Assembly: GCA_017466445.1 (NCBI GenBank)
Contig: JAFTUC010000029.1
Location: 1-64,000 of the forward strand
From: Clostridia bacterium
GTDB lineage: Bacteria > Bacillota > Clostridia > Oscillospirales > CAG-272
Direction of reading: 5' to 3'
DNA: 64,000 nt
Under the pieces are notes generated by a model. That model was not told where the DNA came from and ran no database searches. It worked only from the letters and a program-made list of their open reading frames with translations. Made by a program: the position numbers and the translations under genes. Shown piece by piece: positions 6,662 to 15,364 of this stretch. How positions within the stretch are numbered: position 1 is the first letter of the stretch; each line of letters opens with the position of its first letter.

Positions 6662-7723
6662 TTGAATATATCCGGACTTTCCACGCCTGCGCTCATAATC
6701 GATTCAAAAAAATTCAGATCGAACGCAAACAGGATGGCAGAGCTTCTCAGCGGCAGCTCACTAAAGCTTCGTCCTCATTACAAATCGCACAAATGCGCAT
6801 CGATCGCGCGTTGGCAGATAGAATGCGGCGCGATCGGTATGACCTGCGCCAAGCTCAGCGAAGCAGAGGATCTTTGCGATGCAGGAATAGAGGACATTCT
6901 GATCGCAAATCAGATAGTAGATCCCGCAAAGATACGCAGAGCCGCCGATCTCGCGCGAAACTGCCGTCTTACAGTATGTATTGACAGTGCCGAAAACATC
7001 GCTGCTTTTTCAAAAGCGGCATCGCTTTGCGGAAGCACCGTCCACTGTCTTGTCGAATACGAGATCGGAATGAAGCGTTGCGGGGTGGAATCCAAAGAAG
7101 ATGTCCTCTCACTCGCAAAGCAGATAATAAAATCCGAAAATCTGAAATTCGACGGAATCCAGGCGTACGCCGGTCACATTTCTCACGTTGAGGATCTTAA
7201 CAAAAGAAAAGAAATGACCGCAGAAAACTATCGAAAGCTTAAAGATCTGCTCGACTATCTTAAAGAAAACGGCATAGACGTAAGGACAGTATCGGGCGGA
7301 AGCACGGGTACTGCAGAGATCAAAGCAGCAGAAGGACTCTACACCGAGCTTCAGGCGGGCAGTTATCTGTTTATGGACGCGGTCTACCGAGAGCTTTCGC
7401 TTCCCTTCGAAAATTCGCTCTTTTTACTTACCACCGTAGTCAGCGCAAAGGAAGACCTTATCGTTGTCGACGCAGGAGTCAAGACCTGCGGTGTCGATCA
7501 GGGAATGCCTGCTATATACAACGAAAATGCAGGTGAGATCGTGGCAAGCGAGGAGCATTTTCAGATTCACGGATACCGCGGCAAAGCCAAGGTGGGAGAC
7601 AAGCTTCTCCTTATTCCCGGTCACTGCTGCTCGACCGTCAATCTTCATGACAAGATATACGTGCTTGACGGAGAAAGGGTGACAGACCGCATTCTCATAA
7701 CAGCACGAAAGATCGGACGGTAA
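6662..7723 (+). CDS. D-threonine aldolase / D-serine dehydratase-like PLP enzyme
   Basis: 353 residues of the alanine-racemase-fold family that includes D-threonine aldolase and DSD1-type D-serine dehydratase. The PLP lysine is in RPHYKSHK (about residue 40). GGSTGTAEI and TELQAGSYLFMD match the PLP-phosphate and barrel-end motifs, and PGHCCST near the C-terminus provides the His/Cys metal site typical of this family. It begins with TTG at 6662, directed by AAAGGGATGTGAT. The next membrane-protein gene starts 10 bases after its stop. Which D-amino or hydroxy-amino acid it splits cannot be told. Confidence 0.85.
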   Translation: MNISGLSTPALIIDSKKFRSNANRMAELLSGSSLKLRPHYKSHKCASIARWQIECGAIGMTCAKLSEAEDLCDAGIEDILIANQIVDPAKIRRAADLARNCRLTVCIDSAENIAAFSKAASLCGSTVHCLVEYEIGMKRCGVESKEDVLSLAKQIIKSENLKFDGIQAYAGHISHVEDLNKRKEMTAENYRKLKDLLDYLKENGIDVRTVSGGSTGTAEIKAAEGLYTELQAGSYLFMDAVYRELSLPFENSLFLLTTVVSAKEDLIVVDAGVKTCGVDQGMPAIYNENAGEIVASEEHFQIHGYRGKAKVGDKLLLIPGHCCSTVNLHDKIYVLDGERVTDRILITARKIGR

Positions 7724-7733
7724 CTGTTCAAAT

Positions 7734-8417
7734 ATGAAAAAAGCGATTTTTTATACCGAATTATCATATCCTCTTGCGCTCATTATCATGGCGTTTGCCG
7801 CCGCATTTACCGAAAAAGCGGCATTTGGTATGTCAATGGTCGTGGCACCCGCATACATAATACATCTGAAGGTCTCGGAATTTTTCCCCTGGTTTACCTT
7901 CGGGATCTCGGAATACTGCTTCCAGGGATTACTTATACTCCTTACGGTCATCATAATGAGGAGATTTAAGCTTTCATATATTTTTTCACTTGTGACAGCC
8001 GTCATTTACGGAACGCTTCTCGATACCGCGATCTATCTTATATCGGGGCTTCCGACCGGCACGGTAGCGCTTCGCATTCTGTATTTCATTATCGGCACGG
8101 TATTATGTTCTATCGCCGTATCTCTGTTTTTCCACACCTATTTTTCTCCCGAGGCTTACGAGCTGATAGTAAAAGAATTATCTTCCAAGACAAAGATCAA
8201 CATAAACAAGATAAAGACCGCATACGACTGCTTCAGCACCCTTATTGCGATCCTTCTCTCTTTTATATTCTTCGGCTTCGGAGTTTTCAGAGGCGTAAGC
8301 TGGGGTACCGTTGTGTGCGCTCTGATCAACGGATTCTTAATAAGCCGTTTTACAAGGCTTTTGGAGCATTTCTTTGAGTTTAAAAACCGACTTAGGATAG
8401 AAAAAATATTTTTATAA
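7734..8417 (+). CDS. YczE/YitT-type integral membrane protein
   Basis: 227 residues with about five hydrophobic spans (roughly 12-32, 60-80, 84-105, 113-135, 165-190) and a basic C-terminus. The KAAFGMSMVVAPAYIIHLK pattern near the start is typical of the YczE/YyaS/YitT group of unknown transport or integrity function. Ten bases after the PLP enzyme, with no clear ribosome site, so probably cotranscribed and translationally coupled. A role in moving the amino acid handled by that enzyme is only a guess. Confidence 0.75.
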   Translation: MKKAIFYTELSYPLALIIMAFAAAFTEKAAFGMSMVVAPAYIIHLKVSEFFPWFTFGISEYCFQGLLILLTVIIMRRFKLSYIFSLVTAVIYGTLLDTAIYLISGLPTGTVALRILYFIIGTVLCSIAVSLFFHTYFSPEAYELIVKELSSKTKININKIKTAYDCFSTLIAILLSFIFFGFGVFRGVSWGTVVCALINGFLISRFTRLLEHFFEFKNRLRIEKIFL

Positions 8418-8489
8418 TTTTATAAAGCAAAAAGCTTTCGACATATGGTGCGTGTTCTTAAGGACAGTTTTACCTACCGACAAAAAAAC

Positions 8490-8530
8490 AAAAACCGCAG
8501 ATTGATTTTCTGCGGTTTTTGTGATATAAT
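8490..8530 (+). promoter_or_regulatory. Conserved hairpin and extended -10 promoter of cassette A
   Basis: AAAAACCGCAG / CTGCGGTTTTT hairpin immediately followed by GTGATATAATAAG (-10 at 8525-8530). Cassette B has the same pair. The hairpin would block read-through into the cassette while the promoter starts the passenger gene. Confidence 0.7.
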
Positions 8531-8597
8531 AAGCAAGGTGAATTAACTAATGTTCTTTTGATTGAAAAGAAAAAACATGACAAAAGGAGAATTGGGA

Positions 8598-9029
8598 ATG
8601 TTAGAAAAATCATGCGGAACGATACCGTACACAATAAAAAATGGAACAGTTTGCTACTTGCTCGTAAAAGCAAAGGATGATGGATATTGCGGATTCCCCA
8701 AAGGTCATGTCGAAAAAAATGAAAGCGAAGAAGAAACCGCACTTCGAGAAACATTGGAGGAAACATCAATACATACTCAAATCAACAGCGCGTTTCGTTA
8801 TGAAATATCCTATCAAATGGGAAATGGAAATACAAAAACGGTCGTGTATTTCTTGGCAAAATTTCAAAATCAAATGCCCAAACGAAACAAGTATTTTGAG
8901 GATTTTTCGTATTTGATTCTTCCGTTTGAAGAAGCGTATCAACAGCTTACATTTGAAAACACTAAACAAATTCTCAAGGAAGTAAATGATTTTTTAACGG
9001 GTGCCGCACCCCAAGCCTCCCTTGTGTAA
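8598..9029 (+). CDS. Nudix hydrolase, diadenosine-tetraphosphatase-like
   Basis: 143 residues. The Nudix box is complete, starting at GHVEKNE (about residue 39) and ending RETLEETSI, with the PKGH lead-in usual in bis(5'-nucleosyl)-tetraphosphatases; it hydrolyses a nucleoside diphosphate linkage with Mg2+. AAAGGAG lies eight bases before the chosen ATG; the open frame runs further up to 8562 but has no ribosome site there. It is the only gene of inverted-repeat cassette A and is AT-rich relative to its surroundings. Confidence 0.88.
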   Translation: MLEKSCGTIPYTIKNGTVCYLLVKAKDDGYCGFPKGHVEKNESEEETALRETLEETSIHTQINSAFRYEISYQMGNGNTKTVVYFLAKFQNQMPKRNKYFEDFSYLILPFEEAYQQLTFENTKQILKEVNDFLTGAAPQASLV

Positions 9030-9045
9030 AGGGAGCCTTTTTTAT
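9013..9045 (+). terminator. Cassette A internal terminator
   Basis: CTCCCTT GTGT AAGGGAG followed by CCTTTTTT, right behind the Nudix stop. The equivalent in cassette B is at about 18447-18474. Confidence 0.75.
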
Positions 9046-9209
9046 GTTCATCTATACCTCGTCAATTTTCCTGACAAGCACTGCTTTTGTGGACACAAAA
9101 GCAAAATACGACATATCCTTTTTGAGATATGCCGTATTTTTGAAAACTGTCCTTTAGAGTACAACCCATACGGCGAAAGCTTTTTATTTTGAGTCCGACC
9201 CAAACGCGC

Positions 9210-9842
9210 CTATTTATTGCTTTTGAAAAGTCTTTTCTCCACCTCGGCGCAAACGGCATGGTAGAGCGGAAGGTGATACTGCTGTACCTCAAAGGTCTCG
9301 CTTGATGGAACCTTTACCGTAATATCGCATATTGCGGAAAGTTTCGAGTCCTTTTCTCCCGTAAAAGCGATAGTCTTAAGTCCGAGTGCTTTAGCCGTGG
9401 CGGCGGCAAGAACAACGTTTTTCGAATTTCCCGACGTGGATATTCCCAAAAACAGATCTTCCCTTTTGCCGAGCGCAAAAACGCTTTGTGCGTACACAAG
9501 CTCGGGGTCCACGTCATTTGCAAATGCGCTTATGAGTGCGCTCTGCTCAACAAGAGAGATCGCGCGGATCCCTCTTTGAAATTTTTCGGCATGATCTACA
9601 AGCTCATTTTGAGATCTCAGGCGATCCGTTTCCTCGCTCGTAGGGGGTCTCTTCAGCAAAAATCCCTTCATAAGCTCGCCCGCGATATGCGAGCAATCGG
9701 CGGCGCTTCCTCCATTTCCGCACATAAGAAGCGTTCCTTTCGCTTCGTACATATCGCAAACAGCATCCACGCAAGCATATATATCCTCCTCGCAAGGCAA
9801 AAGCTCGGGGTGTTTTTTAGAAAGCTCTTTTATAAAATCCAT
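9210..9842 (-). CDS. SIS-domain phosphosugar isomerase, GmhA-like
   Basis: 210 residues. SIS fold with the phosphate-binding CGNGGSAADCSHIAGEL (about 41-57) and the second conserved stretch GISTSGNSKNV (about 133-143), as in sedoheptulose-7-phosphate isomerase and related aldose-ketose isomerases. Start set at 9842: the ROK stop and this ATG share TAATATG, and GGGAG lies in the ROK end. The longer frame to 9896 is an artefact inside the ROK gene. Coupled to the ROK kinase, so it probably acts on the same phosphosugar. Substrate unknown. Confidence 0.85.
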   Translation of the reverse strand: MDFIKELSKKHPELLPCEEDIYACVDAVCDMYEAKGTLLMCGNGGSAADCSHIAGELMKGFLLKRPPTSEETDRLRSQNELVDHAEKFQRGIRAISLVEQSALISAFANDVDPELVYAQSVFALGKREDLFLGISTSGNSKNVVLAAATAKALGLKTIAFTGEKDSKLSAICDITVKVPSSETFEVQQYHLPLYHAVCAEVEKRLFKSNK

Positions 9843-9843
9843 A

Positions 9844-10779
9844 TTATTCTCCCATTGCGGCGGCAATTGCCGCAAAATCTCCAATCTCGTCTCCAAGCGC
9901 GGCAGGAACTACCTTGCAAACCTTGCTCGCAAAATGAAGCGCTTCTTTTTTTATTATACCTTCCATCTCGTCCCTGAAAAGGCTCTCGCTTCTTGCAAAC
10001 ACGCTTCCGATAACGATCACTTCCGGGTTAAGAAGATCCACAAGCAAAGACACACACATTCCGAGTTTTTCGGCAGAACGTCTGTAGACCTCGATAGCAA
10101 ACCTATCGCCGTTATACGCCGCATCCGCTACCGTTTTGGCGCTTATCAGATCAAGCTCACCGTAATTTTTGCAAAAGCTTACCGATCTGCCCTGCTGAAG
10201 CTCTTCTGTGGCTATCGCCTGAGCGATCTGTTTTATTCCGCCTCCGCTGCAATAGCCCTCATACGAGCCGCTTTTACCGTAACCGATCGGTCCGTTTTCG
10301 GAGCATCTGACATGTCCTATTTCTCCCGCGTTTCCATTTGTCCCCGAATAAAGCCTTCCGTCGAGTATGAGACCCGCACCGAAGCCGGTTCCGAAGGTCA
10401 AAAACACCATATTGCGACTTCCCTTTCCGGCGCCAAAGCGCCATTCCGCAAGAGCGCAGGCATTTGCATCGTTTCTAAGAAGAACTCGTACAGAGAATTT
10501 CTCCTCAAGGCTCCTTACTATATCGACGTTATCCCATCCGGGAAGATTCGGAGGAGATAGTATAAGTCCTCGCTTTTCGTCAAGCGGACCGCCGCACGAA
10601 ACGCCGATACCCTTACAGTCGGGATCTCCCGCGCCGAACAACTCTGCCTCATAAACGATCCTTTTTAAAGTGCTGTCCTTATCCGACGTATCAAATTTCA
10701 CCTTTGCGATCTTATTTCCGTTATCATCCGCCTTTATTACGGCGCATTTAGTACCGCCGATATCTATGCCTATATACAA
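9844..10779 (-). CDS. ROK-family sugar kinase (TTG start)
   Basis: 311 residues with ATP-binding DIGGTKCAVI near the N-terminus, substrate loop PPNLPGWDN, LRNDANACALAE and the FGTGFGAGLILDG phosphate loop. ROK enzymes phosphorylate glucose, N-acetylmannosamine and similar sugars. The usual zinc motif CxCGxxGCxE is altered here (HVRCSENGPIGYGKSG...GYCSGGG), so metal binding may differ. Translation starts at TTG, nine to ten bases after GGAGG. First gene of a two-gene operon with the SIS isomerase. Promoter -10 at 10811-10816. Confidence 0.85.
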   Translation of the reverse strand: MYIGIDIGGTKCAVIKADDNGNKIAKVKFDTSDKDSTLKRIVYEAELFGAGDPDCKGIGVSCGGPLDEKRGLILSPPNLPGWDNVDIVRSLEEKFSVRVLLRNDANACALAEWRFGAGKGSRNMVFLTFGTGFGAGLILDGRLYSGTNGNAGEIGHVRCSENGPIGYGKSGSYEGYCSGGGIKQIAQAIATEELQQGRSVSFCKNYGELDLISAKTVADAAYNGDRFAIEVYRRSAEKLGMCVSLLVDLLNPEVIVIGSVFARSESLFRDEMEGIIKKEALHFASKVCKVVPAALGDEIGDFAAIAAAMGE

Positions 10780-10810
10780 ATCGTATTATCCTCCGAATAT
10801 CGTTTTCTTA

Positions 10811-10816
10811 ATTATA
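10811..10816 (-). promoter_or_regulatory. Promoter -10 of the ROK-SIS operon
   Basis: TGTGA-TATAAT on the minus strand about 32 bases before the TTG start. Extended -10 type. Confidence 0.6.
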
Positions 10817-10841
10817 TCACATTGGTTTTTGATTTTCAATA

Positions 10842-10880
10842 GAAAACAAAAAATCGGCAGAGATGTTTTTCTCTGTCGAT
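10842..10880 (-). terminator. Terminator of the DUF1846 transcript
   Basis: Minus-strand stem ATCGACAGAG / CTCTGCCGAT with 8-base loop, then TTTTTTGTTTT. It lies upstream of the ROK promoter and downstream of DUF1846. Confidence 0.8.
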
Positions 10881-10904
10881 TTGTGTTTAAGAGGTAACGG
10901 AAAG

Positions 10905-11008
10905 CCGCTATGTCCGTGGAGGTGGCGGCGTAGCCGTCGGAGAGGGTAGATGACCTACGTAAGCCATCTTCCCCGCTACCGTAGAAATTTCCCTTAAGGG
11001 AGAGCTTT
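10905..11008. repeat. Possible dispersed intergenic repeat
   Basis: GC-rich stretch with GGTGGCGGCGTAGCCGTC and a TCCCTTAAGGGA palindrome, unlike its surroundings. It has the look of the multi-copy non-coding elements common in Clostridia. Only one copy is in this window, so this is a weak call. Confidence 0.35.
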
Positions 11009-11053
11009 TTGATAGCGCTACTTTATGAAAAGCAGATCTCTTCGGACAAGCTT

Positions 11054-12538
11054 TTACTTATGGTAAAGCTTTTTCGTCTGATATTCGGCAGTACAGGTAA
11101 GGTTTGCGCCAAGCTTACTGAATATATTCTCATCGACCTTGGAAAGTATGACGGTCGAATGCACCTCGCTGCCGCGGAGAAGATCGACCGCTCCGAGCGC
11201 CTTCTTTGCATTTTCATCAGTAGCCGCGCAGATAGCAAGCGCTATCAGCACCTCATCGGTATGAAGTCTCGGGTTTCTGTTACCCATATGATTTACCTTA
11301 AGCTCCTGTATCGGTTCGATGACCGTGGGAGATATAAGATGGATCTCGTCATCTATATTCGCAAGAGTCTTGAGCGCGTTAAGAAGCGCCGCAGACGATG
11401 CTCCGAGCAGGGATGATGTTTTTCCGGTAACAACGCGTCCGTCGGGAAGCTCGATCGCAACGGCGGGATTCTGCGTTTTTTCCGCGATCTCGGTCGCAGC
11501 GACGTACACCCGTCTTGATTCCACCGATATATCGAGAGAGCTCATAAGAAGCTCAAGCTTTGCTATCTCAGTAGACGAGGAATGACCTCTCTTATAAGCG
11601 CAACAGCATCCGAGATATCTGCGAACGATCTCCGCCTTGGAGGCGTTGCAAACGGCATCGTTATCGATTATTGCATTTCCGACCATATTGACTCCCATAT
11701 CGGTGGGACTCTTATACGGACACTTCCCGAATATTTTATTGAACATAGCCTCGAGGACGGGATATATCTCGATATCACGGTTATAGTTTACGGTAGTTTT
11801 TCCGTATGCCTCAAGGTGGAATGGGTCTATCATATTAACGTCGTTAAGATCGGCGGTCGCCGCCTCGTAAGCAAGGTTGACCGGATGCTTGAGCGGCAGA
11901 TTCCATATCGGGAAGGTCTCGAACTTAGCGTATCCCGAGCGTATTCCCCTTTTATTGTCATGATAGAGCTGCGAAAGGCAGGTAGCCATCTTTCCGCTTC
12001 CGGGACCCGGTGCCGTGACTATAACGAGCGACCGACTCGTCTCTATGTAGTCATTGCGTCCGAAGCCCTCGTCGCTTACGATAAGCGGAATATTCGAGGG
12101 ATAGTCGGGGATCAGGTAGTGCTTATACACCTTTACGCCGAGAGTAGTGAGTCTCTTCTCGAAGAGGTCTGCCGCGCGCTGAGACTCATACTGCGTAATA
12201 ACTACGCTTCCGACGTAAAGTCCTATTCCCCTGAAGGCGTCGACGAGACGAAGGAGTTCCTGATCGTAGGTTATTCCAAGATCTCCCCTTCTTTTATTCT
12301 TCGCTATCGCATCGGCACTTATGACAATAACGATCTCAGCCTGCTCCTTAAGCTCAAGGAGCATCTTGACCTTACTGTCGGGCTCAAAACCGGGCAGGAC
12401 TCTCGATGCGTGGTTATCATCAAAGAGCTTTCCTCCGAATTCAAGGTAAAGCTTTCCGCCGAAATAATCAATACGCTCCTTGATCTTTTCCGACTGAAGC
12501 TCTATGTATTTTTCATTGTCAAAACCTTTTTGAAACAT
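11054..12538 (-). CDS. DUF1846 family protein
   Basis: 494 residues, the full length of DUF1846 (UPF0371), a conserved cytosolic family in Firmicutes with no settled function. Recognisable parts are the N-terminal FQKGFDNEKYIELQSEKI, FGGKLFDDNHASRVLPGF (about 34-51), the nucleotide-kinase-like VTAPGPGSGKMATCLSQLYH in the middle, and the C-terminal HTDEVLIALAICAAT. A phosphate-loop-like GPGSGKMA suggests nucleotide binding, but this is inference. Single-gene unit with its own promoter and terminator. Confidence 0.9.
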   Translation of the reverse strand: MFQKGFDNEKYIELQSEKIKERIDYFGGKLYLEFGGKLFDDNHASRVLPGFEPDSKVKMLLELKEQAEIVIVISADAIAKNKRRGDLGITYDQELLRLVDAFRGIGLYVGSVVITQYESQRAADLFEKRLTTLGVKVYKHYLIPDYPSNIPLIVSDEGFGRNDYIETSRSLVIVTAPGPGSGKMATCLSQLYHDNKRGIRSGYAKFETFPIWNLPLKHPVNLAYEAATADLNDVNMIDPFHLEAYGKTTVNYNRDIEIYPVLEAMFNKIFGKCPYKSPTDMGVNMVGNAIIDNDAVCNASKAEIVRRYLGCCCAYKRGHSSSTEIAKLELLMSSLDISVESRRVYVAATEIAEKTQNPAVAIELPDGRVVTGKTSSLLGASSAALLNALKTLANIDDEIHLISPTVIEPIQELKVNHMGNRNPRLHTDEVLIALAICAATDENAKKALGAVDLLRGSEVHSTVILSKVDENIFSKLGANLTCTAEYQTKKLYHK

Positions 12539-12579
12539 ATTGCGCCTCTTAAAATGAATTCTGTAATAACAACTTATTA

Positions 12580-12585
12580 ATTATA
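12580..12585 (-). promoter_or_regulatory. Promoter -10 of DUF1846
   Basis: Minus-strand GTGA-TATAAT about 42 bases before the start codon. Confidence 0.6.
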
Positions 12586-12663
12586 TCACACATTGGTACT
12601 CAAAATCAATACAAATCGCTTATTTTTCAATTGACGATTTCAACAAAAATCAGCACGATTTTT

Positions 12664-13527
12664 TTACACATCCGTTTTTTCGGAGGCATTTTTGTATTTT
12701 CCGGGTGTTATTCCGACGTTTTTCTTGAAAACTCGCATAAAAGCGGAGTAATCTCCAAATCCGCAAAGCATAGAGGTCTCGGTGACGCTCTTTCCTGAGG
12801 CGAGCATCTTTTTAGCCTCGGTGATACGCTTTGATACGATATATTTCGCGATCGTTGTACCGCAGTGCTTTACGAAAAGCCTGCAAAGCTGATTCACGGA
12901 AAGATAAGCACTTTTTGCGACGTCGTCAAGCGTCATTGGGTACATATAATTAAGATTTATATATTCGATAGCAAGTCTGACTGCCTCGTTTGAGACCACT
13001 CCGTTTCCAATATCATCGTCCGTCATAAATATGATATTGAGCTCGACAAGGATCTCCAGCATCGCCTGTCTCTTTATAATATCGTCCCCGTAGCCGTGAT
13101 CGGACTCAAGCACCGTGATCTTTTTGCGGAGCTTTTCGAGGCGCTCGGGCGAGAGTCTTCTTCTATGATCGAAATCATTTTCATGCGGATAGAAGCATGA
13201 TGTAAGATCGGTCTGATCGCTCGACTGCGAATATATAAATTCGGGACTTATCTGAAAAACAAAGCGTCTGAAGCTCTCGTTTTCTCTATAGGTGATCTTG
13301 TGCCCCTCGTACTGATTTATAACAAATATATCACCGTCATGCACCTCGTAGAGGCGACCACCGATAAGGAAATTCTTTCCTCCCGAAAGGCAGAGAAAGA
13401 CCTCGCAGCAGTTATGTATATGTATTGTAGGATCGGGATTTGTTTTTTCCGAATAGTAAAGAGCGAAGCTGCTGTTTTCTCCCGCGTAGGCTATTGCCCC
13501 GGAGCAGCTGTCAAACACGCACTTCAT
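12664..13527 (-). CDS. AraC-family regulator of the uronate operon (inferred)
   Basis: 287 residues: N-terminal cupin-like sugar-sensing domain (HIHNCCEVFLCLSGGKN, about 36-52) and C-terminal double helix-turn-helix of the AraC/XylS type (LDDVAKSAYLSVNQLCRLF; SMLCGFGDYSAFMRVFKK). Start at 13527, eight bases after AGGGAGG; the frame extends to 13590 without a ribosome site. Divergent from the KduI-KduD-GH88 operon with only 142 bases between start codons, so it very likely controls that operon and itself. Confidence 0.88.
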   Translation of the reverse strand: MKCVFDSCSGAIAYAGENSSFALYYSEKTNPDPTIHIHNCCEVFLCLSGGKNFLIGGRLYEVHDGDIFVINQYEGHKITYRENESFRRFVFQISPEFIYSQSSDQTDLTSCFYPHENDFDHRRRLSPERLEKLRKKITVLESDHGYGDDIIKRQAMLEILVELNIIFMTDDDIGNGVVSNEAVRLAIEYINLNYMYPMTLDDVAKSAYLSVNQLCRLFVKHCGTTIAKYIVSKRITEAKKMLASGKSVTETSMLCGFGDYSAFMRVFKKNVGITPGKYKNASEKTDV

Positions 13528-13561
13528 ATAAAAAGCCTCCCTTTTTCGGTATTTATTTTTA

Positions 13562-13590
13562 ATTATATCACTTAATGGTGAGAATTGCAA
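13562..13590 (-). promoter_or_regulatory. Promoter of the AraC regulator gene
   Basis: Minus strand: -35 TTGCAA (13585-13590), 17-base spacer, -10 TATAAT (13562-13567) preceded by TGA. Confidence 0.7.
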
Positions 13591-13609
13591 TATTTTGATT
13601 GATTTTTGC

Positions 13610-13638
13610 TATGATTTTCGCAAAATTTATGTTATAAT
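13610..13638 (+). promoter_or_regulatory. Promoter of the KduI-KduD-GH88 operon
   Basis: Extended -10 TGT-TATAAT (13633-13638) with a poor -35, as expected for an activator-dependent promoter. The 50 bases between it and the divergent AraC promoter are the likely operator. Confidence 0.6.
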
Positions 13639-13669
13639 ATAATAAAGATCAAAATGGAGGTAATCTATT

Positions 13670-15346
13670 ATGCTTACACTGAAGATCAGCGACGCCTCGG
13701 GGCAGCTTCTCTTTGAGAAAAAGGGACGGCTTATAGACGTTTTATACGAGGGCAAGCTTGATGCGGGATACCTTATAAGGGTAAGTATCGAAAACGGTGA
13801 TTTTATCGCACTGAAGCTCGACGAAACGCTTGAAGAGAGCATCGTTTTCGTACCGAACAGATCTTTTGACTTTGTAGTTCCCGACAGAGCAACAAGAGCG
13901 GCCTGCTATGCACCCGGAGCGTTCGAAGGAAGCCTGCACCGAATAGTAGCGCGAGAGGTGGAGGACGACGAGATATACGCCTACCGTCAGATCTCGCTGA
14001 ACTCGCACGACAGACACGGAAGCGTTCGCTTTTTCCCTCACGCAAGCGCAAATTTCGTAACGAGAGAGGAGCCCTGCTTCTACGAGCGCAACGCAATCGA
14101 CGGAGTTATAAACAATCAGGGACACGGAGCGTATCCGTATCATTCGTGGGCGGGAGGCGCAAGAGACGATCTCACTTGGACTCTTGATTTCGGACGCGAC
14201 GTAGAGATCGACAAGCTCGTGTTTTTCCTTCGTGCCGATTTCAGGCACGATGAAAAGACCGGAATACCGCACGATTCGTACTGGAAGTCGATCGACATAG
14301 GTTTTTCGGATGGCGAGGTCATGACCGGCGAGTTTTCGCTCGATCGGAGCGATCTGAATCCCGAAAACTCAAAGGGGATCGAAATAGTATTTGACAAAAA
14401 GGTCACGAGAACCATACATCTTTCAAATTTCAGACAAGTAACCGAAACGCTTTCGTTTGCCGCTCTTACGCAGCTTCAGGCGTTCGGAAATTATATTAAG
14501 GAGGATCTTAGCAAAATGGAAGTAAGACAGGCAGCAAATTCAAGAGACGTAAAAAATTACACGACGGAAAGACTCCGTCAGGAATTCCACATCGCAAATC
14601 TCTTTACCAAGGACAACGTAAGAATGGTGTACAGCCACATCGACAGGATCATAACCGCGGGACTTATGCCCGTGCGTCAGGTACTGAAGCTCGAGGCAGG
14701 CAAGGAGCTTGCGGCAGAGTATTTCCTTGAGAGACGCGAGATGGGATGTATCAACATCGGCGGCAAGGGTATCATCACCGTGGACGGAACAGAGTACGAG
14801 ATGAACCCCCGTGACGGAATCTACATCGGTATGGGCAATCGCGAGATAAGCTTCAGAAGCTGCGACGAGGACGCTCCCGCAAAATTCTACGTAAGCTCAT
14901 GTCCCGCGCACACGAGTTATCCTACCGTACACATCGACATCACGAAGGCGGCAAAGCGTCCGCTCGGAAGTGTTGAGCAGTGCAACAAGAGAGTTATAAA
15001 TCAGTACATCCATCCTTCGGTGCTTAAGACATGTCAGCTCTCTATGGGTCTCACTCAGCTCGACGTAGGCTCGAACTGGAACACTATGCCCTGCCACACG
15101 CATGACAGACGTATGGAGGTATATCTCTATCTTGATATGGACGAGAATGACGTCGTATTCCATATGATGGGCGAGCCCACCGAGACGAGACACATTATAA
15201 TGCACAACGAGGAGGCGGTAATCTCTCCCTCCTGGTCGATACACTCGGGTGTGGGAACAAGAAATTATTCGTTCATTTGGGCTATGTGCGGAGAAAATCA
15301 GGATTTTGACGACATGGACCACATAGAGACCAAGGATCTTCTCTAA
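13670..15346 (+). CDS. kduI: Fusion protein: N-terminal unknown/discoidin-like domain + 5-keto-4-deoxyuronate isomerase
   Basis: 558 residues, twice the usual KduI length. Residues 283-558 form a complete KduI (276 aa), beginning MEVRQAANSRDVKNY. It has metal ligands HTHDRRME (His, His, Glu) and His in WSIHSGVG, and isomerises 5-keto-4-deoxyuronate to 3-deoxy-D-glycero-2,5-hexodiulosonate. Residues 1-282 are a separate part with a beta-sandwich look (WTLDFGRDVEIDKLVFFLR, as in discoidin/F5-F8 domains). AAGGAGG and ATG of an original kduI start are still present at 14498-14518. GGAGG precedes the 13670 ATG. First gene of the uronate operon. Confidence 0.88.
   Translation: MLTLKISDASGQLLFEKKGRLIDVLYEGKLDAGYLIRVSIENGDFIALKLDETLEESIVFVPNRSFDFVVPDRATRAACYAPGAFEGSLHRIVAREVEDDEIYAYRQISLNSHDRHGSVRFFPHASANFVTREEPCFYERNAIDGVINNQGHGAYPYHSWAGGARDDLTWTLDFGRDVEIDKLVFFLRADFRHDEKTGIPHDSYWKSIDIGFSDGEVMTGEFSLDRSDLNPENSKGIEIVFDKKVTRTIHLSNFRQVTETLSFAALTQLQAFGNYIKEDLSKMEVRQAANSRDVKNYTTERLRQEFHIANLFTKDNVRMVYSHIDRIITAGLMPVRQVLKLEAGKELAAEYFLERREMGCINIGGKGIITVDGTEYEMNPRDGIYIGMGNREISFRSCDEDAPAKFYVSSCPAHTSYPTVHIDITKAAKRPLGSVEQCNKRVINQYIHPSVLKTCQLSMGLTQLDVGSNWNTMPCHTHDRRMEVYLYLDMDENDVVFHMMGEPTETRHIIMHNEEAVISPSWSIHSGVGTRNYSFIWAMCGENQDFDDMDHIETKDLL
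14498..14518 (+). promoter_or_regulatory. Internal ribosome-binding site and ATG inside the KduI fusion
   Basis: AAGGAGG, an 11-base gap and an in-frame ATG sit exactly at the start of the KduI domain. It could allow translation of free KduI beside the long fusion. Confidence 0.6.
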
Positions 15347-15364
15347 AGGCGGAGGTACTGTAAA

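Larger units (their letters stand above)
8442..9174 (+). mobile_element. Inverted-repeat single-gene cassette A (carries Nudix gene)
   Basis: A 733-bp unit bounded by imperfect inverted repeats of about 30 bases with core TAAGGACAGTTTT on the left (8442-8473) and AAAACTGTCCTTTAGAG on the right (9142-9174). Left part: terminator-like hairpin with ACCGCAG/CTGCGGT, then TGATATAATAAG promoter. Right part: CTCCCTT/AAGGGAG hairpin, a conserved TCAATTTTCCTGACAAGCA stretch and a second hairpin at 9105-9138. The same parts in the same order bound cassette B at 18313-19027. No transposase inside, so it is non-autonomous or mobilised in trans. Confidence 0.8.

Noticed and set aside
11582..12580. 332-codon plus-strand frame opposite DUF1846
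   Set aside because: DUF1846 on the minus strand is a clear family member; the plus frame is its shadow.
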